Source of the DNA: Axinella damicornis | Lineage: Eukaryota > Porifera > Demospongiae > Axinellida > Axinellidae | Reading direction: 5' to 3' | DNA: 64,000 nucleotides | NCBI GenBank assembly: GCA_963931865.1 | Contig: OZ007511.1 | Span: 9,195,840 to 9,259,839, forward strand | Part shown: positions 21,337-32,594 of the stretch, in pieces | Layout: every line of letters starts with the position of its first letter | Position numbering within the stretch: the stretch's first letter is position 1 | Translations under genes and position numbers: made by a program | The notes under the pieces: model-generated | The model's input: the letters and a program-made list of their open reading frames with translations, nothing else | Databases searched by the model: none | What the model was told of the DNA's origin: nothing

Positions 21337-24300
21337 CACTGCTTGTCCCTTGGAGGCTCTGCTGGATGGTGATCAACCTCCTCCCCTTCTCGTCCAGCTG
21401 CTGCTGGTGGGACGACAGCTGCATCGTCAGCTCCAGAGCCACCTGCTCATTATCCCCACTCATTACCAGCTGGCTCTCGATCTGGTGCACCTTCGCATGT
21501 AGCCCAAGGATCTCACCTTCCAAATAGGGATATTGTTAAAGGTCAACAAATCATCAGATTCTATTATTCTTTGTTACTATGGTTTATGATGCGATCTTGA
21601 ACAGTGACCAGTGGGTGATTATTAACCCCTTACCTACCAAAGCAAACAGCTTAAAGATCATACACAAAGTATCAATGTCTAGTATTCAGAATGGTTGGGC
21701 AAATTAGTAGAAGAAATATTATCGTGTTGTAGGTAACAATTAGGGCCTGAAGTTGAACAATTAGTAGACTAGTCGACTGAACTAAGGTTGTTGACTATAT
21801 TTCTCGCATGTCAACTAGTCGAGAGGGCCAGCCTTACTCCACAGCAAGTAGAGATGCTATAGTGTGTTTGTATTTTCTGATGTCAGGGTTGTCAGTGAAA
21901 TGATGTCAGTGAAATGACTGTGCTGTGCACAGCTAGTATAGTGATGACATTCTGCAGTTAGAATTCGACTAGTCATGCAAACTACAAACCAATTAGTCAA
22001 CTAGGGGAATTCCCTAGTCATTCCAGCCCTGGTAACAATACACAAGTGGATCTCACAAGCTACATGTATACTATGTACAAATGTAGGTATGTATATACCT
22101 TCAAGTTGACCTGCTTCTTGCAGTAAATGGGCATTGCCGCTCTGTCCACCTGGAGCGCTCGGTGCGCTGGGAGTAACAGTTATGCCCCCACCACCACTCA
22201 ACCAGTGCTGCCCGGCTTGGGTTGTGTGGGAACCATGAGAGTCATCGTGACCACTGCCCCACGGCTGTGAAGAGGGCGTCCAGCCATATTGGTTGTGGCC
22301 ATGGACACCACTGGGAGGAGGTACCTGCAGATACAGACATCCAGTCTCATGCTAGCCTCATTCCCAGGCCTGCCCCACTTTCTGTTCCTCAGTGTGTGTC
22401 GATAACAGCTAACGGTGCCACCACGGGCCCTAGATCGACATTTGGCACTCTGGTCTTCAAGGAACATGCACACTGCTGATGTCAGATGTGTCACCGTTCA
22501 GATCTGGGGTCCAAGATGAGGGAGTCCCTGGACAAAAATCGGACTATCTCCACATTGGGTTGTGGGGCCAGCAGAAGAATCTTGGAGCTTCGGTAAGCTG
22601 CAGAAATCCCGCCGATAACTACATCAGAGAAGCAATGGAGAGTGGTGTCCAATATGCCTACAATTATCCACAGCTGCTTCAGAATTTATCTTTGTATATC
22701 TCCAGAGCCAAACAAGAGAGCAACACCAAACTTGGAACGTGCCCACTTCCGCAATTGTACATCCTCCACGCAAGCGCATCTGAATATGATAATCGATAAC
22801 TTTCTCTACATGTATGCTCATAAAGAGGTTCCCAGGCTTTGCACATCAATGATCAGATTCTTGACAATCTCAGGAGAAAGACAGGGAAGGTGAGGGAACA
22901 GAGATAAATTTAAATTTGGGTCACGTAAGTAGCACCTGGCGATGGGGAGCTGGGTCTCTCTGCACACTCCATGGCTGTGACTGCTGTGGGGGAGGAGGAG
23001 GAGGGGGCTGGGGGGAGGGGCTCCACTGAGACTGCTGTGAGGGAGGAGGAGGGGGCTGGGGGGAGGGACTCTGCTGAGATGGCTGCTTCTTTTTCTTCTT
23101 GTCTCTCTTGAGGGTCCTCTTGGTGAACGCAGCTTTGAAGGCTTTGCCGACCAGTTCACTCAATTCACTAGCCTTCGTGCATCCAAGTGTTCCAAGTGCA
23201 TACATGTAGATACGGATAAATACAGACATATTTAGTTAGACACAGTACAATAGTTTCCATGATGGTACTTTACTTTGCAGACTTAAGGTGGCACATACCC
23301 CTTTACGTTAGGTTACCTTTATGGTAACCTAACGTAAAGGGGTATGTGCCACCTTAAGCGAGTGTGTACAGCATTGCAAATACGCATGAAGACTGCAACG
23401 CTTGAACATGGATTTATGGGAGTGGCTATTAGTAGGTGTGGTTATCGAATCAACGAATGTCGGTGAGCTGTCCATGCAGCAACATGCAAAGCAAAACAAG
23501 AGCACGAAGCAATGATACAACCTTTTGTAATAGCTGAGGGGCAAAAGACTATAGCCTCATTCCCAGGCCATTCCTAGCCTCGGTCCCAGGCTCTCTCCTA
23601 AAAAAAACGGCGGGAGGAGAGAGCCTGGGAACGAGGCTAGGCCATTCCCACCACCAGTGTTTGATCGCTTGTAGTACACAAATACGGAGGGGGAAGCCGG
23701 GGAGATGAGATGTGGTCATGTGTCAGTAGCAAAACCTGACATTAGGTCAAACAGTACTCTTAAGATGACATTACATCTGCACCGTACATGTATCATGCTC
23801 TGCATTACAAATGTCATGAGCTCTAATTACACTCCTGGTAGGGGAAAAATTGTGCCGCGTAAATAAATAAATAATCAAACCTCACAGCACGCAGGAAAGG
23901 TCTACAGAGATTCTGACTGCACCGTTGTGATCGCCATCATGCAGTGACACAATCATATGATAATTGTGCTGAAACTCACCTTGGTGGTGGAGATACAAGC
24001 GCTATTGTCGTGCCGTCGGCTGCCATTGCTCGATCGCTCTTCCGGACGTTGGTTGCGAGTACAGTCATACGAAGGGCCCACAAAGATTCTGACTACACAG
24101 TCATAATCGCTGTTGTTCACTGACACTTACATGAAACTCACTATGCTGGCAAAGCTGTAAGTGCTGTTATAATTTCGTGTCTTCGTTTTGGTCGCCATTG
24201 CTAGCGATCGACTGAGCGTGGTTGCCACGCGGCATGTGCTTTAATTGGAACTAACTGTGATACTTAGCTTGCGCTAGGCGAGTCGCAGCCGGCGTTGCAA

Positions 24301-26057
24301 TGGCTACCAGGAGTGTGGTTGCCCCTCGAATAATAAACAAACAACTCCCAGCCAATTCATAAACTTATGAGCTTGGACTGAAGATGGACAATAGCGTTCC
24401 CCCTTGTTCCCTTGCAGTAGAGACAGGCCATCGTTAAATCTTTTTCCGTTTTTCAGAGAAAAATCTCGCCGCATTGCATCCAAGAAGAATAACCTAGAAA
24501 AGCTACATGTACATGTAGTCAACCCTGTGTCCAGTTTTGTACTGTCCACTATGATCAACTGCATTTCATACAGTAATTGGCTGTCCCAACCTTTTCTTTA
24601 GAGGGAAGGAGGAAGACGTGGCAGTAGACACCATCTGCGCCAGTCTGGGGATTTCTTGCGACCAGTGCAAAGAGAGACTTCTTGGTTTCTGCAGTGCAGA
24701 ATACGATGCGCTTCAGAGCATGGGCCATAATGAGGTTCTGTGGGAGGGAGGGAGGGAGGGAGTGGAGGAAGGAGAGAGAGGAGGGAGGAGAGAGAGGAGG
24801 AGGGAGGGAAGGAAGAGGGAGGGAGGGGAGAGGGGACGAGGGAGGGAAGGAGGGGAGGAAGGAGGGAGGGGGGAGGGAGGGAGGGGAAAGGGGACAAGGG
24901 AGGGAGGAAGCAGGGAGTGGAGGAGAGCGGGAGAGAGGGAGGGAGGGAGGGAGGGAGGGAGGGAGGGAGGGAGGGAGGGAGGGAGGGAGGGAGGGATTGA
25001 GGGGAAGAAGGGGAGAGGGGATGAGGGAGGGAAAGGAGGAAGGAGGGAGTGGAGGAGGGAGGGAGTGGAGGAGGGAGGGAGGGAGGGAGGGGAGGGAGGA
25101 TGGGAGGGAGGGAGGGAGGGAGGGAGGGAGGGAGGGAGGGAGGGAGGGAGGGAGGGAGGGGAAGAAGGGGAGAGGGGATGAGGGAGGGAAAGGAGGAAGG
25201 AGGGAGTGGAGGAGGGAGGGAGGGAGTGGAGGAGGGAGGGAGGGAGGGAGGGGAGGGAGGATGGGAGGGAGGGAGGGAGGGAGGGAGGGAGGGAGGGAGG
25301 GAGGGAGGGAGGGAGGGAGGGAGGGAGGGAGGGAGGGACCCTCGGGTCACACAGGATTTGGACAACCAGAAACTCTTCGACATAAGCACATTTTATATTA
25401 TATCAAACCCACCTTTTACATTGTATATAACATTATTTCTACCACTTTCATCCTAGCCCTTAGAGACAGCCTACATTATTTGTGCCATGCAATAGCTCAG
25501 CATGTTTGACAATGGCTGACCTCTAAGCCTCCTTGTATGTACCCCTCACATGCAAAAAGGAGATGTTTATAAAAAAGGGAGGGAGGGAGGGAGGGAGGGA
25601 GGGAGGGAGGGAGGGAGGGAGGGAGGGGGGAGGATGGGAGGTAGGATGGGAGGAAGGGAGGGAGGGAGGGAGGGAGGGAGGGAGGGAGGGAGGGAGGGAG
25701 GGAGGCAGGGAGGGGGAGGGAGGGAGGGAGGGGGGATGGGAGGGAGGAAGGGACGGAGGGAGGGAGGGAGGGAGGGAGGGAGGGAGGGAGGGAGGGAGGG
25801 AGAATGGGAGGGAGGGAGGGGAGGATGGGAGGGAGGGAGGGGAGGATGGGAGGGAGAGAGGGAGAGAGGCAGTGGGGAGGAAGGGAGAAGGGGGAGGGGG
25901 AGAGGGGTGGTGGGTATATCAGTACAGGTATTCCTCTTCACCTGCTATAGTCCAACAGGTATGACTTACACCATTACCTGGCCATCAGCGGTTATCACTT
26001 TCACTCCTTCCACATTCATCAGCAGGACTACAGGGATGGCACTGGTGGTATTCTGCA

Positions 26058-26092
<35 letters not shown>

Positions 26093-29010
26093 GAGATAAG
26101 ATAGAAGGAACAGGAGGGAGAAGGGAAGGAGAGAAGGAGGGAAGGAATGGAGGCAGTGAGATTGTAGCTTGAGAGTTGTCCGGCAGTGCTCTGACCTTGG
26201 TGTTGGTCCTGGAGAGCTGTTGCTTCACTGATTTGCCGATGTCAGACTGCCAGCCAGACCTCATCTCAACAGAGGATGTGCCAATGTACTGCGAGTACGT
26301 GGGGGGGGGGGGGGGGGGGGGGGGGGTACATGTGCACGTGTGAAAGGAGGGAGTGAAGTCAACATGCTCTATACGAACCACAGTAGGATGGTCATGCATA
26401 CTGTAGGTATTGCCACATCATGGTTTGAGCATAACGGGCAATCTCTAGCATTAATGAATAATGCCAGCATTACAGGTGGAATCATGCAACGAGATTCGGC
26501 CACATTATCTACCTGCTCCAGATTGAAGTCACCATTCCAACAGAGAACCTACCTCCATCATTCCCAGCCCCATCTGAAAATCGGAACGGGGCCTGGGAAC
26601 GAGGCTACCTCCATACTTGCTAGCTTGAAGGCTTTGTGTCATGCATACATGCATCCAGCCTTGTGATATATATTATGTAATCAAAAATTGTGGATACAAT
26701 AACCATGACTTCGGAAATTCAGCCCTAATATGAGATGGTGGATGGAATAGCATGCCTGGCAGAGCCTAGCTGGTGATCCCATCAGTCTCGTTCCCAGACC
26801 CCAATAAGCTTCCTCCACAGTGGGTGGTAAATCACTAGATGACCAGCAATACCACTTGAAAGAGATCGAGTTCATTGAGTGCATTCTTACCCAGTGTGGT
26901 TAACACGTGGAATGCCAGGGTGCAATGTGTATGGACACAATATTAATCACTGATGCACCTTGACCACAATACAACCACACACAGCATTACATCACAGTAG
27001 AGTTGCATCACAAGTTCCACCCAGGTTGAAACGTTCCCTTACAAAATCACCAAGGTATCATCACATAGTTACATGCAACTCATTGCCAATTCAAAGTAGT
27101 CTCAGCCCCAGAACCAAACCAACCCCAGTACGCGTGTTGATTGCATCCAGTACTGAGGATTTCAAGTTGCTTGTCCAAGATCCATTTCAAATTTTCGGCG
27201 CATGCGCACTGATGAGGGAGGGTGCGGTGTGCGCCTCCGCCGTTCATTTGGTGTTGCTGTCTTACCGTAAACGAACACACAATCGTTCGAACGAACACAG
27301 CAATTTGCAATCCTCAGCTAGCTATAGGCTTCAAGTGCAAAGGCCGTTTCCGTGGCCATACGTATGCGCATGCGCTAATATCTTGAATGGATCCGGGACA
27401 AGCAACCTGAAATCCTCAGTATCATGCGTGGGGTACTGGAAGTGATCCACGCTGGGGTTGGTTTGGGTCTGAGGCCAAGAGTAAATTCAAAAGTTACAGG
27501 TGTGACACCATAAGACTTAACAAAGTGTTTAACCTTCAAGTGTCGAGTTGTAGGTCACTTTCATTTCATGAACCATGTAAGAGCAGCCATTGGAGGAACG
27601 GTCACTAAAGATTCACCTCCAACTTCAATAACAACATTCATTAGCATACTTCCTCAATTTCCAGGAAGTTACGTAAAAGTGAAGTTGCTGAACAAAAGTG
27701 GCATGGAAAGTGATACTAATTAACAGTGATTGAACACTGTAGCTGTCATGAGCTAGCCTCATCATCAGGGGGAGGTCACCCCCATAGACTCTATAGTCAC
27801 AGCTGCATCCGCAGCCGCTCAATGGTCAAAGCCACTCAAAAAGTGTAGCCAATGGGCAATGGTCAAAGCGGCTCAGAATACTACTGAAATAAAGTTGCAG
27901 TGCAGAATGACATACCCTCATTCCCAGCCTGAGACGGGGATGTGAAAAGGGCCAGGTTTCCACTGTTTGTGCATGCACTTAATCGCAGTGGAATTCCACT
28001 GGCACCGCAGACGTTTGACGTATGTTTGTACACTCTTGATGTCAATGTGGATACTAGTCTCGGAACCAGACCCTTCTTGCGGGGGAGGAGGAAAGGGTCT
28101 GGGCACGTTCCTACATTCGAGTTGTCCTCACGGAACGTAATTATGCATGGTAATTAGCGATCAACTGCGATACCACGCGTACGATCACAGTCGACCTGCG
28201 CGTTGCTCTCCTCGACTTTTGTCAGTCACTCGCGGGTAACGCGGTACGGCATAGCGATTCGCCATGTCTAGTCACTGGCGACACAGAAAGCCTAGAGAAA
28301 AATCATTTCCCTGACGTCATTCGCAATCAATGCTTCTGATTCGTTAGGTCAACATTCCGACCTGGGGACAACTCGAATGTAAGATGGTGCCCAGACCCTT
28401 TCCTCCTCCCCCGCAAGAAGGGTCTGGTTCTGAGACTATGTGGATACTATATAGACGTTACATGGTCCGTACATAGCCTCGTTCCCAGTCCCACGCCCAG
28501 CTTTTCGTCGCTGCTTAGTACTAAGCAGCGACGAAAAGCTGGGCGTGGGACTGGGTACGAGGCTAGTCCGTACAGTTAACATAGTAAGCGAATATGGCCT
28601 GTGGTGTGCGTTACGACAGCTCTCGATCGTACTCTCTCCTATGCCCTTAGTTGGCAAGGCACTCCTGAATTGAGCTAGAACAGTGACCTGCGGTTACCGG
28701 TTTGCCAGACTTGAACCCTGCACCCCTGACAGTCAACATACATGATGGCCCTCACTGCCTCATGCAACAACAATAAAATCATTACAGTACCTCACCAGGT
28801 GGCCTACCTCTCCTACATACGTACCTTAGCTTCTCTCCTGGTGGTGGCAGGCTGTCTCCTACCGGCAGCTGTTACTTCTGGATCATGCCCCGCCTCCCCG
28901 CGATGGTAAGCGTCCAGGTCCCTTGACCTTCTTGCGACCGCCCTATCTCTCTCTTTTCTTTCCTCCTTCTCGCGTTTGTGGAGCTTATCACGAGCCTTGA
29001 GAGCGTACAT
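21337..29010 (-). CDS. PTB-domain adaptor with proline-rich and coiled-coil regions (5' part of a PTB-SH2 gene)
   Basis: This is a cytoplasmic adaptor candidate. Seven minus-strand exons chain in phase: 28825-29010, 26196-26288, 25978-26052, 24591-24737, 22936-23172, 22099-22324 and 21337-21516. The start is the ATG at 29010, with an in-frame TAG nine bases upstream. Exon 1 is highly charged. The PTB fold then runs [73 protein letters not shown] and the C-terminal helix [16 protein letters not shown]. The remainder of exon 5 is Lys- then Pro/Gln-rich with poly-Pro runs that could bind SH3 or WW domains. The last exon is a Gln/Leu-rich coiled coil ([20 protein letters not shown]). The final exon leaves in phase 1, matching the SH2 exon at 8736. 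A PTB-coil-SH2 order recalls SHC or SH2D5 adaptors, but orthology is not claimed. Confidence 0.82.
23283..23357. repeat. Near-perfect 35-bp-stem hairpin
   Basis: The arms ttaaggtggcacatacccct... and ...aggggtatgtgccaccttaa pair fully around a 5-base loop. It lies in the intron just upstream of the proline-rich PTB-gene exon. It is either a fold-back element or a structured intronic RNA. Confidence 0.85.
23575..23639. mobile_element. Fold-back element (TAGCCTCG family) with 9-bp TSD
   Basis: The 65-bp element TAGCCTCGGTCCCAGGCTCT...AGAGCCTGGGAACGAGGCTA is flanked by ggccattcc at 23566-23574 and 23640-23648. It is inserted beside another partial end of the same family at 23552 (tagcctcattcccaggcc). 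Confidence 0.9.
23828..24329 (-). repeat. Dispersed repeat copy C, right arm of the inverted pair
   Basis: This is the inverted counterpart of 20258-20775, starting attacactcctggtagggg and ending actcctggtagcca in reverse sense. It shares the same internal blocks. Confidence 0.8.
24741..25338. repeat. (GGGA)n array, about 600 bp
   Basis: A long, slightly interrupted GGGAGG tract with higher-order blocks (for example ggggaagaaggggagaggggatgaggg repeated at about 25001 and 25158). On the minus-strand transcript it is a pyrimidine tract that ends at the 3' splice site of the PTB exon at 24737. It can form G-quadruplexes on the plus strand. Confidence 0.95.
25574..25873. repeat. Second (GGGA)n array, about 300 bp
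   Basis: Another GGGAGG tract in the same intron as 24741-25338, separated from it by about 235 bp of ordinary sequence. Confidence 0.95.
26059..26091. repeat. Poly-G run next to a PTB exon acceptor
   Basis: About 33 G residues. On the minus strand this poly-C sits six bases upstream of the AG of the exon at 26052. Confidence 0.95.
26300..26326. repeat. Poly-G run next to the first PTB exon acceptor
   Basis: An uninterrupted run of roughly 25 G residues. On the minus strand it is poly-C about 11 bases upstream of the exon starting at 26288. Confidence 0.95.
27113..27470. repeat. Imperfect long inverted repeat, possible fold-back element
   Basis: agccccagaaccaaaccaac at 27107 pairs with ggggttggtttgggtctgag near 27453, and further in gaggatttcaagttgcttgt pairs with acaagcaacctgaaatcctc. 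The arms are about 100 bp. No exact target duplication was found. Confidence 0.6.
28055..28438. mobile_element. MITE with long terminal inverted repeats and 9-bp TSD
   Basis: The 384-bp element begins TAGTCTCGGAACCAGACCC and ends GGGTCTGGTTCTGAGACTA, with arms of about 85 bp. It is flanked by tgtggatac at 28046-28054 and 28439-28447. The ends resemble the TAGCCTCG family and the target duplication length is the same. No coding capacity. Confidence 0.9.
28474..28565. mobile_element. Fold-back element (TAGCCTCG family) with 9-bp TSD
   Basis: This 92-bp near-perfect hairpin is centred on ttagtactaa. The target duplication gtccgtaca lies at 28465-28473 and 28566-28574. Confidence 0.92.
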
Positions 29011-29052
29011 CTCCGTCTATCAGTGTGCCAACGCTACCACACTGTAACTATA

Positions 29053-29145
29053 ATGGGGAACGAGAACTGGAATCCGGCACCGGGAACGGCGAGACTGGAA
29101 TCCGGAACCGGGGAACGAGACTGGAATCCGGAACCGGTGAACGAC
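29053..29145. repeat. Short tandem repeat (gagactggaatccggaaccgg)
   Basis: About three to four imperfect 25-bp units containing ctggaatccgg, just upstream of the PTB gene start codon. Confidence 0.8.
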
Positions 29146-29391
29146 TAGCGAGCCGCCTCGCGCGGCGCCGGCGCACCAGTAGGTCATCCCCACTCTAGAC
29201 ATAAACAAGCAATGGCTTCCTTTGTCAACTCTCTTACACGGCCAAAAATTGAGATGAGTGGGTGGATTCAAATTCTGATTGTATATGATACCAGTATAGA
29301 GATTATTGATCAATCAAATGTAGCTATAGCTAGCTATATACCATGAATGGGAAGTTCTATACCAAGATGCCACTAAATACATAAGTATCGA

Positions 29392-30372
29392 TCAGTATAC
29401 AGTAGATTGTACATCTCGGATGCAGATGCCATAGGGACGAATGCTATCCTGACAAGGTTGCACCCAGTATTCCCCAACTCCAGTTTTGCTCGCATCAATC
29501 ACTTTCAATCCAGCAGGGCTAACTCGATTCTGGAACACAATCTGATACTTCTTCCCCTTACACTCAAACTTCTGGGCATACTTTGCAGCAACTTCAACGC
29601 ATGGAGTAGAGTATATTCCCTTGCCATAGAGGAACCGCTTCCCTTTGCTCAAGTCATAGCCCTCCTGAGCAATATTGCCACTAACATTCACTCCAGTGCC
29701 ATGGTACGACACTGGCCACTCATCCTCAGAAGAGCCAACTCTGTAGCCTGGCTTCCCTAGCCACTTGTTGTCACCAAATCTGTCAAGCACTTTTAGGGCA
29801 TATCTTTTCCATCCATACGGGCGGTGGTACTCGTATCCCCCTCGGTAGAATTTAGTATCATCATGCCTCCATCCTGTGAAGTCATAGTCATAGGCAGGGT
29901 CCAGTAGCGAGTCATCTACGTAATAGGTGGGCACCCCACCCCCTGTCATCCTTAATACCAAGTGAAGCGTGTCTTCCTTTCTAATTCCATATTCTGAAAG
30001 GGTCCTAAGATCTTCCAGCTGGCGGCCACTAAAAATCAGCCGTTGCTGATCAGGGGGAATTCCCTCTCGCTCTTGTATCGTCACCTTCACGTCTTCCACA
30101 AGACTGCTATCCTCGACATACAGAACCAATGTCTTCCCCGTTAGCGTCTTAACGTAGATTTCTTTCCCTATCCCAACCTCTGTTACCGGTTTGTCTCCAA
30201 TTCTCCCAATCAGGCGACTTAGTCCGAAGATTTGGTCAATGTCTACTGCTTTGAAGTAGCCTTCACTGCTCTCTTCCTTCTTGTACTGGTGATAGCTCAA
30301 AACTGTCGTGTTGAGAGTGGATGAGACAGCGGAAGCCAAAAGGTCGCTAATACCTACTTCTGCAATCGCCAT
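29392..30372 (-). CDS. Ubiquitin-like / ADP-ribosyltransferase-like fusion protein
   Basis: This is an intronless 326-codon gene. Residues 1-70 are of unknown type. Residues 71-146 form a ubiquitin-like domain: [40 protein letters not shown] and a GGG end in place of LRGG. Residues 150-326 look like a PARP/ART-type catalytic domain. SYHGTG (His224) comes first, then YGKGIYSTP (Tyr254), then GVGEYWV (Glu301), an H-Y-E pattern in the canonical order, closing with [15 protein letters not shown] enzymes use NAD+ to ADP-ribosylate targets; whether this one does, and whether ubiquitin is its substrate or tag, is unknown. I recall similar domains linked to ubiquitin in some fungi and protists. The start ATG is followed by [10 protein letters not shown] and preceded by GC-rich sequence. 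A broken copy lies at 39411-40273. Confidence 0.8.
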   Translation of the reverse strand: MAIAEVGISDLLASAVSSTLNTTVLSYHQYKKEESSEGYFKAVDIDQIFGLSRLIGRIGDKPVTEVGIGKEIYVKTLTGKTLVLYVEDSSLVEDVKVTIQEREGIPPDQQRLIFSGRQLEDLRTLSEYGIRKEDTLHLVLRMTGGGVPTYYVDDSLLDPAYDYDFTGWRHDDTKFYRGGYEYHRPYGWKRYALKVLDRFGDNKWLGKPGYRVGSSEDEWPVSYHGTGVNVSGNIAQEGYDLSKGKRFLYGKGIYSTPCVEVAAKYAQKFECKGKKYQIVFQNRVSPAGLKVIDASKTGVGEYWVQPCQDSIRPYGICIRDVQSTVY

Positions 30373-30826
30373 GATGCGCGCGCTCTAGCGCAGCTGCGGA
30401 ACTGAATACAACACGTGGCGTACGTGTGCAATGAAAATCTAGGCGGCGCGGGGACACAGAAGTGACGACATTTTGGGCGGGGGCACGGAAGAGACTGACT
30501 TGTGAGACTCGACTAGTATGGGACGCATTGCTTTCGATCCCCCACAGTACTTGGCAGAGCTTTCACTCAGGGATTCTCCAATCTCCATGTAACCCCGCCG
30601 CCTGACCGGAAATGGTAAGTGGATACATATACCCCGGCAGTTGTCCAGTGTCATGAAGATTTAATGCGGGGGACATGGAATAATTATGGTTCCCTGTTAA
30701 CTATGTTTTTGCGGTCCCGGTTAATAGTGTTATGTTATTGGGGGACCGTGGGGTCCCCAACACAGAGTGATTATTCGATCGGAGCAAGGGCGATTTAATC
30801 ATCGGTGATCCCTTCATGTGCGATGG

Positions 30827-31292
30827 TAGCCTCGTTCCCAGGCCGTTTTGGGAGGGAGAAAAGGCCTGGCAACTTCCGTGAGTTCAAACTGTTTATGGAC
30901 GTAACGTCACGGCAATTGCATACCTCATTATCATTCAAGCAGTGAAGTCCACGTTATACTTCTGATATTTTCACCGGCTGAGAACAGTCCTTTCCTGCTC
31001 GTGGAAGCAACTGTTTGCGCAGGTTCTGCGACGGAAGGCAAGCAGAAGACGAACGAACAAAAGTCGTCGTGCAGAGCACCTACACTAGCGCGATCGAGCG
31101 ATCAACTATTGTGATGAATGGGCGTGACTGCGACGTTTCAACGCATGACACAATTCGGTTTACTGTTGTCATGTGACAGCGATCTGAAATCTGATTGGGT
31201 CTTCCAACTCTCTGGCAGCGGAAGTAACAGTTTGAACTCGCGGAAGTTGCCAGGCCATTTCTCCCTCCCCAAACGGCCTGGGAACGAGGCTA
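30827..31292. mobile_element. MITE (TAGCCTCG family), 466 bp, with 9-bp TSD
   Basis: The inverted ends extend about 60 bp: TAGCCTCGTTCCCAGGCCGT and, inverted, ACGGCCTGGGAACGAGGCTA, then ggcctggcaacttcc paired with ggaagttgccaggcc. The target duplication gtgcgatgg lies at 30818-30826 and 31293-31301. It lies between the ubiquitin-ART gene and the Kelch gene. Confidence 0.92.
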
Positions 31293-32563
31293 GTGCGATG
31301 GTTGCTACCCTGATAGCTATACTGCATAGTCAGACAAGCCCTCCGACATAGCTGATCACTTATCTCAGGGGTTATGAACTTTAAGCACTGCTTTGTGGCT
31401 AATAATAGCCACTCACTCACTGCTTTGCAGGCTAAATTCTGGCTCAGTAGGTACTCTAGCACAATCCCATACACCAGGTATACCTAGCCTCTTTCCCAGG
31501 CCGTAATCCTGGGAACCAGGCTAGATTAATGTAGTTATAGTTATTAAACTACAATAACAAGTAGCTTTGCTCGCTTCACTCGCTCAGCTACTTCCCCCTC
31601 GTTCGTGACCGGTGCCAGACAGCTCTATGTGCAGAGCTGCTGCTCGGGGGGCATTTAGACCCTCTTAGGTCATTTCTGGTGCATTTTCAGACCACATTGC
31701 ACTTGGGCAGCTGGCAGGAATTAACACCTGTAGTCACCATCAGTCTGTCCATTCCCATTGCTACTGCCTCTGTAGCAGTGGCGTAGGAAGAGTTTTTTTG
31801 ATAAGGGGGCTGGAAAGAAAGGCTGTGAAGTGGCTGATTCATTCCGTGTGGAGCGTGGAAATTTTTTTGAGACCTCATTTTCAACCATAATGAAAACAGC
31901 CCTCGTAAGCTAGCATGTCACTATAGCGCTACATGCACTTACATCATGTATGCTATTACTCTCGATGGCCGTGGCAGCTGCTTTGGGCCGGGGGCCTCGC
32001 CCTAGGCTAGAGCCAGTTTAAGTAGCTACATGTAGTTAGCTACTACCCTTACCGCGACATAAAGCACTTACTGCGAACTGAGCAGGTTTGCTGGCCAAAG
32101 AATGTATCAATCCGTCTCTGTGCCATCGTCAGCCGCTGCACCCTTCCACAGTTATCTCTGAAACTCGCGTCTTGTTCAGTTTACACGTGGTCAGGCGGAG
32201 GGGTGTGTCGCAATGGCATGCGAGTGCCCGTATGAAGGTACTCCTTTATTTTCAACTGTGGAAAATGTTACAGGGGCACAAGCCCGTGGTTCCTACGCCA
32301 CTGTGTAGAGAGAAGCTTCTCTCAGATGAAGTTAATATAAAACCCATCTACGAAGCCACTTATGTGACACTAGCCTTCCACACCTCATTGTTATTAATTG
32401 TATTGGGTCCCCAGACAAACTGACAGATAGTGACCTGAAGACATTGTAGATGTATGGCACAGAAAGAGTAGAAGAATAGCAGTTTAGACACTTAAGTCTT
32501 GTTGTTTTAAGTTGTAGAATTTTTGGGGGCAACCTAATTCCCAAGGGGGGGCGAGACTCTGGC

Positions 32564-32594
<31 letters not shown>

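Noticed and set aside
24618..25964. Long open frames over the GGGAGG arrays on both strands
   Set aside because: They encode only Gly/Arg/Glu or Pro/Ser/Leu repeats and exist because the repeat has no stop codons. The only coding part is the PTB exon at 24591-24737 on the minus strand.
26567..26610. Candidate member of the TAGCCTCG fold-back family
   Set aside because: Only the right end (cctgggaacgaggcta) is intact. The left end is truncated and no exact 9-bp duplication could be shown.
31484..31525. Short TAGCCTC hairpin
   Set aside because: It has family-like ends but the flanks show no target duplication, so it is not counted as independent evidence.
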